Assembly: GCF_000003815.2 (NCBI RefSeq)
Contig: NC_049997.1
Span: forward strand, 10,718,073 to 10,782,072
Direction of reading: 5' to 3'
From: Branchiostoma floridae
Lineage: Eukaryota > Chordata > Leptocardii > Amphioxiformes > Branchiostomatidae
Length of the DNA: 64,000 nucleotides
This document shows, in pieces, positions 1-11,144 of the stretch (position 1 is its first letter; every line of letters starts with the position of its first letter). Below the pieces are notes generated by a model. That model saw only the letters and a list, made by a program, of their open reading frames with translations. It did no database searches and had not been told where the DNA came from. Both the position numbers and the translations under genes were made by a program.

Positions 1-30
1 GTACCACACAACGCAAATCACTACAGCAGA

Positions 31-222
31 CTTTACACACACCACTGGTAGTGGTGTGTGTTAAACTTCCATACTCTTTCCCGAATGCTGAGTGCTAAGC
101 AGAGAAAGCAGCATGTACCATTTTTAAAGTCTTTGGTATGACTCGGCCGGGAATCGAACTCACGACCTACCGAATGCAGGGCGAACACTCTACCCACTAG
201 GCCATTGCACCGGCCGGTTCTA
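31..222 (-). mobile_element. tRNA-derived SINE
   Basis: On the minus strand a tRNA-like head carries an A box (TGGCCTAGTGGGTA, from plus positions 191-204) and a B box (GAGTTCGATTC, 151-161), the internal RNA polymerase III promoter of tRNA-derived SINEs. The tRNA-unrelated body follows, and near the 3-prime end an 11 bp perfect hairpin (35-45 with 51-61, loop TGGTA). The head does not fold into a good tRNA acceptor and T stem, so I read it as a retroposon and not as a functional tRNA gene. The body resembles the long-lived central domains of metazoan SINEs, but the superfamily is not assigned. Confidence 0.7.
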
Positions 223-1060
223 AACTGTAAAGCCATCAAAGTTCGCCCAAGGACAAAATTTTAAGATCCAACAAATATTACCCCATTCATCACCCTTATT
301 CAAGATGAATGATCACGCTTGTAGGGATTGTACCGCAGCGGATGACACAGCAAGAAGCGAGATAAACGCTGATACTCACCGGGAGTGGGACGGCAACCCA
401 TCCGTCTCTGTCAGTCTCACCACGAGGGACGTCTTCCAGTCACTGCTGATGATATTGCTACATTGAAGAAGCTGCCAGAGGAACCCTGGAGTTGACGAGA
501 TGTCAGGTTCTATCGCCATGGTCTTCCTAATGTGACGATATAGACCAGAAAGCCGTATGGTAGCTAAGTGTAAAGTGTGAAGTAGCTACGTGCATTGTAA
601 GATAGCTAGATAAGTCAGACAAAAAGAATAAATAGAAGGAATAGTTAGATAACAACTAAGTTGTGCAAAGATTGGCTGAAAAACTTTGACCTACGACGAC
701 AATAGTTTTCTTGGGGGAAACTCCTAGATGTCTAGATCTTATGCGACATTGCCATGGATCACAATAAATGCAAAAAGATTAAGAACATGAACTAATATGC
801 TGCAAAAAAAAGTAGAACAATGTTACCATATCATAACTGATATTACGTTTCTAAACTAGATATACATTATAGATTTGTTGAAATGGCCATTAACAGACTT
901 TTAATTTTAATACATTATTATATATAATACAATCTTCGTCACCAAGCTTCGACACAGAGAACTGCAAAAGTAAAACAGTTTGCCCCAGGTTACAAACCTT
1001 CATAAATACTTGCCTAAGATCTTTAAAGACAAGCGCTTACACAAGACCAGTATCCTTGTA
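223..1060. other. no gene recognised
   Basis: AT-rich sequence with no convincing ORF, RNA gene or repeat relationship that I can see. Confidence 0.6.
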
Positions 1061-1061
1061 G

Positions 1062-1215
1062 GCTCTACCAGACTCCGGGTCGCTGGAAAACCATAGAATG
1101 GAACAAATAGAGGAGTAAACCAACCAGAGGAGTGTAGCCGGCCAAAGAACAGTACGCAACCTACCCTATTTGTTCCATTTCTACCGTTTTCCAGCGACTC
1201 AGAGTCTGGTAGAGA
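1062..1215. mobile_element. small inverted-repeat element (MITE-like)
   Basis: Arms of about 50 bp face each other: the left arm (1062-1112, GCTCTACCAGACTCCGGGTC onwards) is the imperfect reverse complement of the right arm (1162-1215). The central part is about 50 bp. This is the form of a non-autonomous DNA transposon or fold-back element. No target duplication is clear. Confidence 0.6.
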
Positions 1216-2505
1216 CTAGTTTCCTTCAGCTGTGGGATAGAGCAGGACAAAACCAAGATCCTCAAAAGAAAATGGTCTTGGATGGGGCACACGCTCCGAA
1301 AGCCACCTTAGAGCATTATACACCTGATACTAACCTTGGATCAACAGAGCAAACGACTGTATGAGAGGAATGCCCAAAACTGTCTAGAGAAGGGATATGG
1401 AGACGATGAAGAGCATCAGTAACATTAACTTTAACATTACCATTAACATAACAAGTAACATTACCTAAGAACGAAGACCCAGGTACGTGCCCAGTGGAGG
1501 AATCTGGTTTATCGGGGCAAAAAAAGCAATTTTCATGGCTCAAGCTCTGTGATATTGGTTAGTAAGAACCAACGTGGTAATTGACGCCTGTCAATCATGT
1601 TCTGAATCAGTAGTTATTGACTATAGATCAACATGAATTGATCCAGTCAAAACCAAATCAGTCGTGTCGAAGATAATGTTTGCATTGTACAAACCTCTCT
1701 TTGAATGCCCCATGAAATTAATAACGAATGGATCCACATGACTTTCAATAAGCGCAAGCGGGTTCCTCGTCCGTAAAGTTCATTCTACAAGGTCACAATT
1801 GATAATGCTGTAATCATTTGTGGCATACGCAATTGACTTTGATGCAACCTGACTTTATGCGGTATCAAGTGGTTGGGTGATATTATCAAATCCATCGCAA
1901 ACTCCTCCGAAACTTTATGGCTGAAGCGAACGAACGGTCGACTGAACATTTCGGTCTCCAGGAACCATAATTCACTTCATTTCATCCAATTTGTTTCGAC
2001 AGGAAATAAATTGTGTTTCTTTATAGCATATCAAAATGCGGTAGAAGATTGCTTTGCCTCAAACAAGTCAATTTTAGACATTCCATGGGGTAAAGAACAA
2101 AGATTCTCTTCAGTGATATTATAGCCCCAAGAACGGCGGTTATCAATCCGTCTGCTATCATGCACGCGTCTATAAATAACAGGATGGCTCTATCAGATAT
2201 GGACGGATTTGATATATAACTTTTGTGGATAGGCTTCATGCCTAAAAAACGTTATGAAATTTGTAGGGCTCTTTGAGAGATTATAACCAAAATGAGCCGT
2301 CAATAGTAGAAAATCATATTTTGGCAAGTAGGCAAATCTAACGAGGTACTAACAACTACAGGCTAAGCTTGTGACCCGCTATGCCCGATATTCTATTTCC
2401 CTGGAACTTAATTGTTTCCAGTATATTTCACATTTGCAGTAGGATCGAAAGCCTCCTAAAATCGCAGAAACCACAAATTGCTGAGAAAAGAAAGTAGGAT
2501 TTTTT
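1216..2505. other. no gene recognised
   Basis: No supported gene. Positions 1421-1468 contain a short run of degenerate AACATTA-type repeats. The short open frames here lack ATG starts or coding character. Confidence 0.55.
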
Positions 2506-2509
2506 GTCT

Positions 2510-2690
2510 TCCTCTGCTTCCAGAAAAGTAAAACTTCACCTGTTTAGACGAGCCAACACTAGTATTCGAGTATATTCTTTTTTCAATTATGCTTATCACT
2601 GTTCATTGTCACATGTATCTTTCTTATGCTTCTACCATGTACTTGCAATTAGCCTCCGGGCATGGACTTGCAAATAAATTTATTAATAAC
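2510..2690 (+). mobile_element. LINE 3-prime UTR remnant
   Basis: Ends with TTGCAATTAGCCTCCGGGCA followed by GGACTTGCAAATAAA. The same tail (a GGGCATGAATTTGCAATAAA-like string with a polyadenylation signal) closes LINE fragments at 12.6 kb and 5.3 kb on this strand and 32.2 kb on the other. No coding part is recognisable here. Confidence 0.45.
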
Positions 2691-3120
2691 GACTCCTCAC
2701 TCACGGCAATGCCAGAAAGTGTAAAATCTACTGCTCCATCATCAAATCTCACGTGGCTGCTCGCACCTGCCCATTTGTCAATCTAAGGAGACACCTCAAT
2801 ACGTTATACCTGTAGATAGCTGAGTGAGGGAGTGGGTAGATAGCTAGCGATCGATCGTCCACTAGGCGGTTTTATCTCGTGGGATCCAACCGCAAAGATA
2901 GAATGCCTCTGTCATACGTACAGAGGGTATTTGAGGACACAAATTGTGACCTGGCTCTAAGGTTGCTCATTGCTAAATCAACGCCTACAAGATTACCCGG
3001 TCATTTGGACAATGTGCCAACGCCAAAGCAACTAGCAACGTTTGAAGAAAATTGCTTCTGATGGGTTCAAGTTGACGTTAAAGCCGGTTGATAATCAGAC
3101 TTCGTGACGTCTGTTTGATG
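2691..3120. other. no gene recognised
   Basis: No gene supported. A 60-codon open frame at 2879-3061 starts with GTG and has no recognisable domain. Confidence 0.5.
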
Positions 3121-3124
3121 TACG

Positions 3125-4775
3125 CACTAGCACAAAATGCCATGACCCTTCGTGTCAGCATCACCATACACACATGATCTCCTGGGCCCTACGGGTCGTA
3201 TGCATTATGCAGTAATGGTCAAAATTTATCTTTTCTCGTCTCTATTTGTACCTCGTCTGAGTGAGTCACTGAAGTGTACCGCATGTTTGATCACAAATGA
3301 CAGTACGGAACATCATTTCTTCGAAAAATGGTACGTGGCCAAATCATTAAATAACGTTGCAAACTTTGTCAAAAAAATACAAGATTCGTATGTGACAGTT
3401 ATAGTCAACATTAATCTTTTCTACGGCTCTCCGTGTGCCTAGCTTAACCCTATCTAGACCAGGGGGGGGGGGGGTAAAAATGCCTGGGCCAACTTTGACG
3501 TTGTATAACTGGCGAACGACGTGTGCTAGGACTAAGAAACTTGATGCCTTTTCCTAAAATATTGTTGACAACAATTCAGGGAGAAAAAAAAATGAAGTTA
3601 GTGATTTTTGTGTTGCCATGGCAACGGATTTCTGACACGCATATTTCCCCAAATTTACTAATTTAAGTTTGAATTATGGGATTTCATGGGATTTATATCA
3701 TTAACATCCTGTGTAATTTTAACAAACATTTCTAATCAAATATTCATAATTTATGCTAATTTGATGACGTCATGGGTAAAATCCAAGATGGCGGACAACG
3801 TCATTTTCAACGATAAATACATGTAATTTTTACTCAAATACCTTCAAAATCTTTTCTTTTCTTATAAAACACATTCACTTGATCATTTTTAGTCCATTTC
3901 TATTGGGTTTTGGGGTTATATGTGGAAAAGTCGTATTTTAGAAAATTCAAGCTTGTCAATCCAAGATGGCGGACAAATGACGTCATATTCTGTCAGTGTC
4001 GTCGTCATTGGCAACAAAAGACTTGGCAGACTTAGACATCGATAAGATAAGCTTTATAGTCATCACTTTGTTCAATACATTTAAGAAAAGCGGAAATTTC
4101 ATATTTTGACGATTTTTGCCCAAAATATGACATTATGACGTCATAATTACGTCATATCACGTCATAACGGTACGAAAATAATAAAAAATATAAAACTTCA
4201 CTAGTACACCATCCCCTCCAAATTTGGTGATCGGAACCCAACCCGTTTTGAAGTTACGAAGGGGGGGGGGGGGGGTCAAAAGAGTGAGTCACTGAAGTGT
4301 GAGTCACTGAAGTGTACCGCATGTTTGATCACAAATGACAGTACGGAACATCATTTCTTCGAAAAATGGTACGTGGCCAAATCATCAAAATAACGTTCAA
4401 ACTTTGTCAAAAAATACAAGATCGTATGCTATGTGACAGTAATATTAATGGTCAACATTCATATTTTGTACGTCTCTATGCTCGTGCCTCGCTTGAGTCA
4501 GGCATTGAATTGCAACACAGGTTTGATCACAAGTGACAGTACAGATGATAATTTTTCTTTGAAAAATGGTACGTTGCCAGATCATCAAATAACGTTGCAA
4601 ACCTTATGCTTTACTGTGACGCTAATGGTCTACATTGCATTTCATAGTTTGTGCATCTGTACGTGTGCCAGGACTAAGTGACTTATTGAAGTGCGCCACG
4701 CGTTTGATCACAAATGACAGCCCGGGACATCAAATCTCTAAAGGATGCCTGGCCCAAACCATCAAATAACGTGTA
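3125..4775. repeat. ~180-220 bp tandem repeat, split by a poly-G segment
   Basis: A unit carrying TTTGATCACAAATGACAG recurs at 3286, 4324, 4522 and 4703, with related sequence around 3130-3240. The units at 3259-3440 and 4302-4480 are nearly identical over about 150 bp, including GAGTCACTGAAGTGTACCGC. The array is interrupted by the segment at 3462-4275. Confidence 0.75.
3462..4275. repeat. ~810 bp segment bounded by G-runs, rich in CRE palindromes
   Basis: The segment starts with 13 G (3462-3474) and ends with 15 G (4261-4275), and it separates units of the surrounding tandem array. Inside are three full cyclic-AMP response element palindromes TGACGTCA (3765, 3978, 4136), two ACGTCAT sites (about 4149 and 4159), and two copies of CCAAGATGGCGGACAA (about 3782 and 3961) that contain a YY1-like AAGATGGCGG core. 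No ORF is visible. It may be an inserted element or an expanded repeat unit. Function of the sites is inference. Confidence 0.5.
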
Positions 4776-4879
4776 CATCGATGTGGACAATCTAAAGCTT
4801 TTAAAAGCTGACACTAACGTCTCATCAACACTTACTCTCAGGATGAACAGTCTACAGGGGCACCGGTGACGCTAACAGT

Positions 4880-5340
4880 AAGCATTATTGAGCCGTGCAA
4901 GGTGAAGGCTGACTGGCTCGATAAAGTCTTTTTTTTAATCTCGAAGACGGGACACATTTTTTCTTTACTAGAGTGTACATTATATGAATACGAACGCCAA
5001 TCCCTATTTAATACTTTACAAATAGAAAATAACTGTAAGGAAATGTCAAAACAAGACTTCTTTAAGTACTTGATGTCATGCAAGGACGATCATGCTATTA
5101 ACGCAATATGTAAATATGCCTCCATGTGTTGCTAAAAGAGAGAAGAATATGTTAGATAGAGCCATTAGAGATTGTAACACATAGTGTCTTAGTTCCTTTT
5201 CCATTTAGCCTAGTTTAAAATCATTGTATAAGTCTAGTTTTTCCTCTGCATTCATAAGACCAATTGTGGTCCTTTTGTGCATTTAGCTCTCGGGCATGAA
5301 TATGCAAAAAACATTATCATATTTAATTTTTCTATTGCAT
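4880..5340 (+). mobile_element. LINE 3-prime fragment (C-terminal tail plus 3-prime UTR)
   Basis: An open frame ending at 5135 reads HIFSLLECTLYEYERQSLFN and continues with SKQDFFKYLMSCKDD, then ends in KYASMCC and a stop. This matches the pattern (H/C-rich turn, Y..ER..LF, later KF/FF.YLMSC, then I.KY) of the C-terminal module in the fragments at 12.3, 23.1, 32.4 and 53.4 kb. The following UTR (5136-5340) closes with TTTAGCTCTCGGGCATGAAT and an A-rich end. The stop after CC is premature relative to the 32.4 kb copy, which reads on as a KKRE-type basic tail. The reverse transcriptase part is absent. Confidence 0.65.
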
Positions 5341-5560
5341 TTTACATGTAAATACACAGTTCACATAAATAAAACATAAGGACATAGACAAAAACATAAA
5401 CCACGAATCCAACGAAAAAGTAAAAGACAATGGAGGGTACAAATTACTAATATAGGAAATATACAGACTAAAGTATATAGTAAAATAATGTAAAACAAGA
5501 TGAATAGGCGAATTTGTGTATCTCGATTAAGTCTGTTAATTGAATTGCAGTCCCACCGCG
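5341..5560. other. no gene recognised
   Basis: AT-rich spacer, no feature seen. Confidence 0.5.
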
Positions 5561-5565
5561 TTAAG

Positions 5566-5936
5566 GTGGTATCTCACTGCACTTGGGACACCCGTGCGGC
5601 ACTGCGGGATTCAATATATTACTTAAAGAATCTATTTCAGAGATAAATATAATCACCAGGTGTATTTTGCCAGCCAGTAGGTACCCATTATGAGTAATGA
5701 GGCTGATTAACGTGGTCGAGGCACCTCCTCGAGCACGGGACCCCCGTTTTACGTCCCTCCCGGAAGACGAACGAATTTTCTTAAGTTTTGTGTATTTTGT
5801 TGTCTTCTAATTCATACTTCTACGAATTGCACAATATCTAAATTATAAAAATCGGCGAAAATAACACAACAGTGCCGCAGTGAACGAACCTCGCAGTGCC
5901 AAACCGGTGCCCCAAGTGCAGTGAGATGCCACCTTC
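5566..5936. mobile_element. AAGG...CCTT inverted-repeat element, arm type A, copy 1
   Basis: The left arm (AAGGTGGTATCTCACTGCAC onwards) pairs with the right arm ending GTGCAGTGAGATGCCACCTT. The arms are about 55 bp and the inner core contains the family string around AATTGCACAATATCTAAATT. The element is longer than its sisters because an unrelated SINE piece (5655-5775) lies inside it. No transposase is encoded, so it would be a non-autonomous DNA transposon. Confidence 0.8.
5655..5775 (-). mobile_element. SINE body fragment nested in the type A element
   Basis: On the minus strand this reads GGGAGGGACGTAAAACGGGG, then a GAGGTGCCTCGACCACGTTA string, and contains a GGGTACCTAC segment. The 29.9 kb SINE has the same order (GGACGTTAAATGGAGGTCCC, then ACACCTTGAACACGTTAAAG). 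It sits between AGAGATAAAT and GAACGAATTTT, which are contiguous in sister elements, so it inserted after the element did. The tRNA head is missing. Confidence 0.65.
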
Positions 5937-5939
5937 ATT

Positions 5940-7860
5940 GTTTACATCAGGTTTAAGTCCAATAGACAAAGGGTGGCAAACTTTCAGTGAGGGTTAAGGT
6001 CTCATTGATGTATCACTCCGAGTGGGTACCCTAAAAAAGATCAGAGTCAAAAATAAACGGCTGTATGGACGCGTCTTTTTAGCGGTGAGAAATTCCCTTT
6101 TAGTCAGCGGAACTGCTCTCAAACGTTAGATTGGTGAAAGTCTGTTTGTAACTGAAGAAATTAGCAGGTAAAGTTTTGCAGCCGCGAACTAGGTCGGAGG
6201 TACACAGTCCTGGGTTCTGAGTGGTGCGGTTGTACACCAGCAGCAAAAAAGTGCCTTTGCTGGGGAATAACTAATCGTAGTTTGTAATCGCTATAAAAAA
6301 AGAACCTATGTATAGTTGACGTTGGCAATTTTTCCCCACAATATAGGGTAAATGTGCTCAACATAGAATGAAAAATCTTCTAAAATTTCACTTAGCTTTA
6401 TTATGAACGCGCCCATGTAAACCACGAATTATAACTATGGGAGGAAAAAACTCATCAATGAGACCTGAAGGCGCAGACTGCGATGAACACGTACCAGACT
6501 ATTCCATAGACTGTATTAGAGTTCCAATACACTAATTGCCTGCGATTGGTTTCCTGTCAAGGAGAACCGGAAAAGAACATGACAATGACAGTGAGCACTG
6601 TGGAGCTCTTGAAAGGTCTAGGTTGCGACAGAGGAGGCTGTGATTTGGATTTGGCACATACGTGTACTCCATTAATTGCATTACCCTTACACTGTATCAC
6701 TGCCTACGACCGGTTTAGTGAGGGATGGGGGGATTTCTAGGCGTACGTCATGGACTGTTTCCGTAGAACACCATATACAACAAATAGAACCCCTTGTTCT
6801 ACTCCGAATACCTCGGTGTACGTAATTGTTCGAACAGGTATTTTTACGTGTGAGATAATACATGAACTGAACTAAACTGGTCCGAATTGTTTTTCGTAAA
6901 TTCTCCAAGCAGTGTAGATTTGGGAGGTGCCGGCGATCGTAGTGATTGTGGAAAACTATCATGCATGGAGTGTTTTATATCCAATAGGTGAGAGTAATGT
7001 TTTAATCGAGAATTGTGCTTTACTTGTTAGATAGACTGCTTGCTTAGGATATTGCGATGAATTACGGTGAAATAGACTAAGTGCTTTGGCAACCAACGAA
7101 GCATGCATGATACAATCATGATTACTTTGGCGTACTACAATGAAGTTTCAACGCAGCTATCACTTTCAGTTGACAAGACAATTATTCTAAAGCCATTTTA
7201 CTGGAAAACGTTTGGCTGAACATACTCAACCACATTTGTTAAAGCCGTGGGCAGATTGCATTCGACTGGACATTTATCCGTGAGAGTTCCCTACTGATAA
7301 CGGGCATTTCACTTCACTTTCCACTTCATTCGTTTTACCAGGGCAATACACTTGAGTCCTTTGACCTGCTTTGAACTCACTCAAGCCTGGGATAATATTA
7401 CACTAAGACCTGCTTTTCTATCAAATCTGGGATACTGTAAATGTATCTAAGTTCACGTGAGTTCAACATTTTCAGCTGTGCAGGAGGAGAAAATATTGGA
7501 AATCGCGGATTTCGGATGGGGGTTATAAAAACTGACTTCAAGACCAAATAAGGATATCAAATAACGCTATATTTGTCTGTTTTCCATTTACATTCAATTA
7601 ACTTTCTGGCAGTTGACGCATGTTACATTTGATTTGTGAAGGTACATTATTGCATTACACTACGAAAATTCAATCTAGAGGCCAGCGTACTGTTTCCGTT
7701 GTACCCCCTAACGACGATTTTCAACATCTCCAAAAACATCTTTGTGTTCTCGTGACTGAACTACATTTAATATATTATTTTTTTATTAAGGTTGAATAAA
7801 GGTCGAAAAAAAATAAAGGTTTGAAATGTGACATCTGAAACTGTCCCTTATTTTCCTTTG
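5940..7860. other. no gene; two dispersed repeats
   Basis: No gene supported. Positions 6125-6260 (GTAAAGTTTTGCAGCCGCGA region) resemble 14160-14260, and 6690-6960 (CACCATATACAACAAATAGA, then ATAGAACCCCTTGTTCTA) resembles 20805-20960. Near 7435 there is a fragment of the TACTGTAAATG element described at 55.8 kb. Confidence 0.5.
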
Positions 7861-7862
7861 AC

Positions 7863-8055
7863 CACCCACGCCCTATTTATTTATTTATTTATTTCTGTTT
7901 TCTTTATACAGGGTAGACACACTCAGTATTTTGCGCACTGCTTTCCAGGCGTGCCCTGTACAGAATAACATACACAAAATAGCATAACAAAGAAATAAGA
8001 TAAACTAAACAATGAACAAACCAAAGTAACAATATATACATAAACATAAATCAAA
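7863..8055 (-). mobile_element. LINE 3-prime end with AAATA-type tail
   Basis: On the minus strand the sequence ends in a short (AAATA)n tail (plus 7872-7893). The body (TTTCTTTATACAGGGTAGAC, then CTTTCCAGGCGTGCCCTGTA on the plus strand) is shared with 55635-55798, where remnants of a reverse-transcriptase C-terminus lie next to it. Short simple 3-prime tails are typical of CR1/L2-type LINEs. Confidence 0.6.
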
Positions 8056-8164
8056 ATCGTAACTCGCCCTTCCTTCTGTTATCGCATGAAATAGTCTGCT
8101 GATTATATATACCTTCACAAAGGGAAAAAAATATTGATTTTGCTCCATTTATTTCTCTTCTTCT

Positions 8165-8395
8165 TCTCCATCTTTATAAGACCAAAGAAATAAGACCAAT
8201 GACCTGGACCAGACGTCTGTCACCATGGTTACTAGTTAAAGTAGTACACACCCTGTGGTATTCGATTACATTGTGTGGTTCTGCTACATTTAGTTGGAAG
8301 ATAGAGATGAAGAAATAAAACCATTGACCTAATACCAGGCGATTGTACTACTGGTAAAGTAGTACACACCCTGTGGTGTTCAATCACATTCTGAT
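8165..8395. repeat. two-copy tandem duplication, ~119 bp
   Basis: GTAGTACACACCCTGTGGT occurs at about 8241 and 8360, and the surrounding GACCAAAGAAATAAGACCAA type sequence is also repeated with changes. Confidence 0.65.
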
Positions 8396-8399
8396 TTAA

Positions 8400-9130
8400 T
8401 AGCTTTGTCCAATATAATAGTAGACCTAAAACACCTCAACGACACTACTTTATGTTCTTTACTGTTATCAGGATCAACATCTCTTTCACATCTACAAAAA
8501 TGTAATATTTTTGATTTTGTCAATACTTATATCCATTGCACAGGCAGGTTCTCCTAATTGTTTCACCACCAACTTGTCTTGCCTAATTAACTTTTCTGTT
8601 ATCCATTTTGTATGTATGTGGTTTACTATTCTAGTTTTATGCGTATGTTTCTTGAGAGAGGCTTAATATAAGCAATTTGTGCTTTCTGCCTCATACTCTC
8701 AAAATATATGTGAATAGATAGTAGAAAATAATAATTTAGTAGCTTTTCTAAATTAGTTGCAGAGCAGAGATAGAGGGGCTTGTCGCCATATATAGGAATA
8801 TTTTTCAGTGTCAGGCTAGAGCATGTAAACATCATTTGCTGACAAATGTTACATGTCTATTTTGAAAGATAAGATCGGTCAGACAATAGAGTTGTGTTCC
8901 ATATCCGGACACGTCAGCAGTATAGTACCGATCAGACAACACAACGCAGCACAGATTGCGCCACACTGCCAGCGAGGCAGGGCCCTCATTTCCCCTCATC
9001 GCTCTCTTACCGCGCCTCAGATCTGCCAACCATTCACTATACAGGTAAGGTGATAAGTCAGTCAAACAGTTTAGCGGCAATCATGCTATTGAGTTGAATT
9101 GGAAAGGACTGTCTTTGGCAACCTTTGCTT
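8400..9130. other. no gene assigned; possible transcribed segment at 8870-9050
   Basis: 8870-9050 is more GC-rich than its surroundings, is open in several frames on both strands, and ends in ACAGGTAAGG (about 9040-9049), a near-perfect splice donor. This could be a non-coding or coding exon, but no protein family is recognisable and there is no supporting acceptor. Confidence 0.25.
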
Positions 9131-9132
9131 AA

Positions 9133-9471
9133 CAGGGCTCGAAATACCACCTGCATATGCAGGTTAGTGCAGGTAAAATTGGAGCTGTGCAGGTATTTGT
9201 GATATCTACCTGCACCTAACCTGCACTGGTCCATGTACTGGGTTTGATACATCAATGTCCTATGATGTAGGTGTAGATGGATTGTTATCAGCTGCATGGA
9301 CTGTTACCGCCTATGAAGTATAAAAGAAAAAATAGCAATGGTTCCTGAACAATTTCAGTATGATCCATATTTCCTAAATTCAGAGTGGTGCAGGTAAAAT
9401 TAGTCTGGTGCAGGTAATTTTCAATGTTATCTGCACCAGTGCAGGTATGCAGAAAAAGCATTTCGAGCCCT
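9133..9471. mobile_element. CAGGTA-rich inverted-repeat element, copy 1
   Basis: The ends are AGGGCTCGAAAT and ATTTCGAGCCCT, a 12 bp perfect terminal inverted repeat. The body carries many GTGCAGGTA or TACCTGCAC motifs close to both ends. A second copy lies in the opposite orientation at 61345-61640. No protein is encoded, so I read it as a non-autonomous DNA element about 340 bp long. Confidence 0.75.
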
Positions 9472-9474
9472 GAT

Positions 9475-10430
9475 TAAGCTAGCATCGCAATATGACGACT
9501 GTGTGTATCATCATCACCCAACCCACTCGTCTCTATGCACTGTTAATTGCTTTCACATTTGGTAATAAGCAATAAATGGTACTCATATAACGTGGTTGCT
9601 ATATTGAACTCAAACAAGAAACATTGATCTGAAGGAAGGCAAAAAAAACATGCGCATCTATAATATTCATGCGTCAACATTTTCTTGCAGTATTTACACA
9701 TGTTGCATGGCCTAACAGCTATTATAAACCGCTGATCCAAATCTTATCCTTCCGTAAGTCGACTCTGTAAACTTAGCGAATTGTGTGACAACATCGTCAT
9801 TAAGATACAAGGTAATACATGTAATAAATTTAGAGACAGTTTATAACAGAAGGTCGTTTCATATAGATAAGTGTGGTGTGGTAGTGTGTACTTTCGTGGT
9901 GGTGGATGACGTGGCACCGATTCTTTACAATAACATTGTACGACTGTGCCCAAATCTTCAGAGTGTCTTTCTATTCTGCTTGATTTATGAGAACATCTGA
10001 TAATCATCATGAGCAAGTGTAACAATATTTACTTGCTTTGAAGTTTTTACAGACATGATATGTTTCGGAGATTATGTGGCCATTAATCTTCTTCATCAGA
10101 CAGTGGATATAAATCATATTTACGCCCAGGCCGCCACTGATAGAACCGTCTGACTCACACCGCATGTCCGGGTTCCGTGTTTATGTAACAATATGGAAAC
10201 CTATTTTTACATATACATCATCAATCAACAAGATAGGATGACTAATAGGAGTAAACACTGATGTGATATACAATGTTTTCGTTACAAGTGAAGCGTAATG
10301 GATTTTTGTCTCGCTAGCAAATTTTGGGTGGAGGGGTTAAGGCTGGTAACGTACCACCCCGATATATAGGGCCGAAAAAAACCAATAGTCACAACGACTA
10401 CTATACTACTACTTTTTCATGCAAAGAACA
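9475..10430. other. no gene recognised
   Basis: Overlapping short open frames on both strands at 9744-10025 show no domain. Nothing else seen. Confidence 0.5.
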
Positions 10431-10435
10431 TTTGT

Positions 10436-10592
10436 AATGTGTTTGTGTGTTTGTGTGTTTGTGTATGTTTGTTTATGTGTGTGTTTGTGTATGTGTGTTT
10501 TTGTGTATGTGTGTGTTAGAGAGAGATAGAGAGAGATTCTGTGTGTATTTGTTTATGTGTGTGTTTGTGTGTGTGTGTGTGGGGGGGGGGTG
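10436..10592. repeat. GT/GTTT microsatellite with G-run
   Basis: Degenerate GTGTTTGT and GTGTAT repeats, a GAGAGA block at 10519-10535, then (GT)n ending in ten G. Confidence 0.9.
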
Positions 10593-10599
10593 TTTAAGC

Positions 10600-10860
10600 G
10601 TACAGACTAATTTTTTCTAATCGCTCATCCCTCTGCCAAGTATTACTGTTTGAGAGATCCAGTAAAATCCCTACTACTATCTCCGTGGCCCAACCTGTGC
10701 TTGGAGAATAGTTCTGTCTGCCACGTCAACTATACTCTTAAATTCACCAATCAGCCTTAACTTAAAAACGCGATCTTGAAAAGTAAAAGAAAAGAATAGT
10801 TCTGCTTATTGATTGAAGGTGGCATGTTTAAATCCCGACCTCCCTACTGGCTTGTACCAT
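10600..10860. other. no gene recognised
   Basis: Spacer before the next inverted-repeat element; no feature seen. Confidence 0.5.
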
Positions 10861-10867
10861 TCTATCA

Positions 10868-11112
10868 GTGGTATCTCACTTTACTTGGGGCACCGGTGCG
10901 GCACTGCGGGGTTCGTTCACTGCTGCAATATTCTGTTATTTTCAACGATTTCTCAGAATATAGATATTGCGTTATACGTTAAAGTATGACTTAGAAGAGA
11001 AGAAAATACACAAAACGAAAGAAATCTCGTTCTTTATCTTTAAAATTCCTTGAGTCATCTATTAACCCCTAAGTGCCGCACCGGTGCCTCAAGTGCAGTG
11101 AGATACCACCTT
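10868..11112. mobile_element. AAGG...CCTT element, arm type A, copy 2
   Basis: Left arm GTGGTATCTCACTTTACTTG with GGCACCGGTGCGGCACTGCG pairs with the right arm ending AGTGCAGTGAGATACCACCTT. The core holds TAGATATTGCGTTATACGTT and TTAGAAGAGAAGAAAATACA. About 245 bp, no coding capacity. Confidence 0.85.
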
Positions 11113-11144
11113 ACAGACGCTAAGCTAAACGTTAAGGTGTAGGT

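Noticed and set aside
139-222. Possible tRNA gene on the minus strand
   Set aside because: A and B boxes are present, but acceptor and T stems do not pair well and a SINE body follows; the same applies to the heads at 29873 and 40265.
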